Shown here: positions 8,001-8,992 of the stretch, piece after piece | Layout of the letters: every line of letters begins with the position of its first letter | Position numbering within the stretch: position 1 is the stretch's first letter | Assembly (NCBI GenBank): GCA_937884235.1 | Contig: CALGBT010000295.1 | Location: 1-8,992, forward strand | DNA: 8,992 nucleotides | Reading direction: 5' to 3' | DNA from: an uncultured Pseudomonadota bacterium | GTDB taxonomy: Bacteria > Myxococcota_A > UBA9042 > CAIXZC01 | The notes under the pieces: generated by a model | Database searches by the model: none | Seen by the model: only the letters and a program-made list of their open reading frames with translations | What the model was told of the DNA's origin: nothing | Position numbers and translations under genes: made by a program

Positions 8001-8992
8001 CCGGGCGGGGCCTCAGGTCCTGCGGGGCCTGCTGCGGCCACGTCGGGCCCGAAAGGACCCCATGGTTCGGAGGCGACTCCGCCGGGCAGAATGGCCAGCC
8101 CGTTGCCAAAGAACGGGAAGATCTGATAGCTCGAGAGCGGCCATTTCTCTCCGGTGTCAGGGTCAAAGACCCAGGCCGTGCCGCCGATGGGAACTGGTGC
8201 CAGACTGCCCATGGGCACCGCGACTACCAGACCGTCGGGCCGTTCAATGAAGCGAACGTAGGAGTGAGAGTTGTTCCCCGGACTGACGCCCTTCTTGCCC
8301 CACATGAGTTGGTCCAGCTTCACCGTGTCTTTTCCATCTATAGTGAGCCACCAGCTGTTGGCCGCCATGGCGATGCGGCGGCCGTCTGCCAGGTAGTAGA
8401 ATCCCCTTTCAGGTCCGTTACCGTCGAGGACCTCGAGGCTGCCATCAGGAGCCACCACCATGTCTCGCGGCAATGAATCAGGGGAAAGCTCGGCATAGAC
8501 CTCGAACTCCTCTACCCAGAGTTCCGGGAGATGCATGATACGGGGTGGGTCGGTGGTGAGCCAGTAGAGGCTGCCGTCGTCGCCCCAGTGGCAATCGACT
8601 ACTTCTCCCAGATCACCTGCAATCATCACCAGATCGGCGGGCACCACGTTCTTGTTGCCAGGGGAAAAGACGTAAACGGAGCCGCCATCGATCTTCCGGT
8701 CAGCCACGCACATGAGGCCGTCGGCAGCGATATCAATTCCCCAGACGTCTTCCATGTCGATGGGTTCGGCAAGGCCGTCAGCGAGGCCGCCCCGGGGACC
8801 ACTGCGGTAGGCCATATACCCGAAGTCGTTGCCGGCGTGGGTCATGAGCACCACGTCACCGGGGTCGCCCCAGCCGTCGTAGCGAACCGCCTCCCAGATG
8901 CCATCCTCGAGGACGTTGACCACCATTCCGCCCCAGAAGATGGCCGATGGGTAAAAACCGCCGATTCCCTGAATCCGGGAGTCGCTGCGGGC
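5090..8992 (-). CDS. In-frame fusion: C-terminal part of a MYXO-CTERM-like exported protein joined to a large lipoprotein (5' partial)
   Basis: The frame is open at the 5' edge and ends with TGA at 5090-5092. The ATG at 8926 is probably internal, because the 22 in-frame codons before it still align with the paralogs. Numbering from that ATG, residues 1-286 are a beta-rich region resembling the C-terminal part of the two lipoproteins. Residues 287-314 are a Pro/Gly/Ala linker. Residues 319-349 look like a MYXO-CTERM tail: Cys322, hydrophobic 334-346, Arg347-Arg348. With no stop, a second hydrophobic run (353-365) and lipobox VPAC (Cys368) follow, then an Asn/Gly/Asp linker and 911 mature residues, close to the 898 of the downstream paralog. 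Shared features are TPWG (491-494), YYVEGRG (513-519), HA...WISPDG, VCWP (892-895), GGAPA and VEGPIPGIG (946-954). It may be one real polyprotein, or two genes merged by an indel. Function unknown; cell-envelope location inferred. Confidence 0.8.
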   Translation of the reverse strand, partial: ARSDSRIQGIGGFYPSAIFWGGMVVNVLEDGIWEAVRYDGWGDPGDVVLMTHAGNDFGYMAYRSGPRGGLADGLAEPIDMEDVWGIDIAADGLMCVADRKIDGGSVYVFSPGNKNVVPADLVMIAGDLGEVVDCHWGDDGSLYWLTTDPPRIMHLPELWVEEFEVYAELSPDSLPRDMVVAPDGSLEVLDGNGPERGFYYLADGRRIAMAANSWWLTIDGKDTVKLDQLMWGKKGVSPGNNSHSYVRFIERPDGLVVAVPMGSLAPVPIGGTAWVFDPDTGEKWPLSSYQIFPFFGNGLAILPGGVASEPWGPFGPDVAAAGPAGPEAPPGQKTGYPVMREAGCDAGPKSTGTAGWLLAGLLLLLGTLRRPQSGTLALILVTTLLLVPACGNGDGGNGNDKPPDDNTIGEYNTAPLDPMLVGSRTVVEHQGTLLHRVVAEEVSVGGAEGRRVDWSDGTVNIWQRTGEGWALAATNDGVFDPPLLMIPHKVWMDKEWDAGAYHFTVTARGLELTPWGKLTTWQLMRVGPDGLKFRYYVEGRGWWKDEGADLKTLVASFAPIEPLETTPPSIDKSELEPLAGPDGEQLILEFEGAPQFAIEEESGVVVTGVYGQSWAFLSGTWGLIGTSECLELGPSGVKTLAVDSHPGGFAKDEHARCFSLGESQIGNANFSHHAIPPWISPDGKEIYYLDPASVGNAEIEAMIGGADATMPDVLVSYGGYARLAAWNNTAFDLMPPLRDVADPVAAMTHFDPQLGKRLMPMHLEGESYPLGRITQSGTLIERRYIPDLEVTLARPLFYAGFMPVVTTTRSGHRALFATANGVSEAWYEGEQAVIERVARYSLPENHFPTGAVRLGNQVILTTGNRIDGADPFNHLDARLTYFWKVEARLDQGVRYEPPPSLAVSAQTSGSDVVVCWPDSEEPLELEGWRIGGAPAAAVVPVYDGADCVLVVRDYALSLDIWTYGGGLVEGPIPGIGQMEIVVPPKTAPSPFYSPSVFGSSPANLWPTPDGGFVGLGRVFDHAGLPLSTGPGSLINKAGVTTIAGAQDSAGNGFWKVNEGTVELATTDGEIVSSQQSWVDGNGKGKQVEVIGQVALGGVVVRTPTDGVWGNFKVGIDGAVTQLPFAADKQSLYGLPHVAISTDGIFCGTSGIDYLGCWQDEWITLQDPPEGLGSTALLPLHDGHILVIGASMQEGQVWLLDPNSMSLEDYAPEVNFMGQFKYDPMGHLHFLSMGFDPGWGGTYVPTIGAQPLAIESSGVTPLQLPDTGLHGGYQAIITGLIPTFDFFFVYMDNGNFMRIPR
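5101..5105 (-). promoter_or_regulatory. Ribosome binding site for the 924-aa lipoprotein
   Basis: The minus strand reads GAGGA then 7 nt (TACCACG) before ATG at 5093. It lies inside the last codons of the upstream gene, so the two genes are tightly linked in translation. Confidence 0.7.
6044..6298 (-). other. Conserved paralog core block (VCWP...VEGPxPGxG), copy in the fusion protein
   Basis: Residues 877-961 (counted from ATG8926). It reads LAVSA, DVVVCWP, GW, GGAPA, DCVLVVRD, LVEGPIPGIG and PP. It has the same order and nearly the same spacing as the block in the downstream 924-aa protein, including the two Cys (893 and 925). Confidence 0.8.
7820..7900 (-). other. Internal lipoprotein signal peptide with lipobox VPAC
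   Basis: Residues 343-369 (from ATG8926) read LGTLRRPQSG, then hydrophobic TLALILVTTLLLV, then PAC. Cys368 sits at 7825-7823 and is followed by a Gly/Asn/Asp-rich linker, as in surface lipoproteins. If a separate gene starts here, the only plausible in-frame start before the Arg pair is TTG at 7900-7898, with no good ribosome site before it. The Arg pair would be the n-region. Confidence 0.6.
7883..7972 (-). other. MYXO-CTERM-like C-terminal sorting tail, lacking a stop after it
   Basis: Residues 319-348 (from ATG8926) read EAGCDAGPKSTGTAG, then hydrophobic WLLAGLLLLLGTL, then RR. A Pro/Gly/Ala-rich linker precedes it. This matches the MYXO-CTERM plan (invariant Cys, short hydrophobic helix, Arg cluster), which is normally within a few residues of the protein end and is processed by a myxosortase. 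Here the frame continues for another 930 residues. Confidence 0.65.

Noticed and set aside
5090..8926. ATG at 8926 as the true start of the large frame
   Set aside because: No signal peptide follows, and the 22 upstream in-frame codons align with the paralogs, so the gene begins outside the window.

Overview
The window is GC-rich bacterial DNA in which all supportable genes lie on the minus strand, read from high to low coordinates. The best taxonomic clue is the set of protein signatures. There is a Cys-rich lipoprotein with an ETCN...DDNCNGLVDE motif (MopE-like) and C-D-G-x-x-C-T-x-D-x-C repeats. There is also a C-terminal tail of the MYXO-CTERM type (Cys, short hydrophobic stretch, Arg-Arg). 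This combination points to Myxococcota or a related 'deltaproteobacterial' lineage, quite possibly uncultured. This is inference from motifs, not a database result.

Layout in transcription order. (a) 8992-5090 is one uninterrupted frame, open at the window's 5' edge. Its first part is the C-terminal portion of a secreted protein ending in a MYXO-CTERM-like sorting tail. Without any stop codon it runs into a lipoprotein signal peptide (lipobox VPAC) and a lipoprotein body of about 911 residues. (b) 5093-2319 encodes a second large lipoprotein (924 aa) whose start overlaps the previous stop by 4 nt (ATGA). (c) 2223-1723 is a small lipoprotein of 166 aa. (d) 1569-1 is a Cys-rich, repeat-containing lipoprotein that runs off the 3' edge. 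Gaps between genes are short (95 and 153 nt), no convincing terminator is visible, and each internal start has a good Shine-Dalgarno sequence, so an operon is likely.

The most notable point is that 5093-2319 and the lipoprotein half of 8992-5090 are clear tandem paralogs. They share a WG...W...YVEGxG element near the N-terminus, a VCWP...GGAPA...C...RD...VEGPxPGxG core, and a similar C-terminal region. The protein fragment at the 5' edge looks like a third, more divergent member. I cannot name the family. No enzyme active site is evident, and the products look like cell-envelope proteins, perhaps beta-rich or propeller-like. The in-frame joining of a C-terminal sorting tail to an N-terminal lipoprotein signal would make a membrane hairpin with a shared cytoplasmic Arg-Arg. 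It is either a real polyprotein-like arrangement or the trace of an indel, and it is the best candidate here for something undescribed.

I see no rRNA, tRNA, CRISPR array, insertion sequence or transposase. The plus-strand open frames are antisense shadows of the minus-strand genes.
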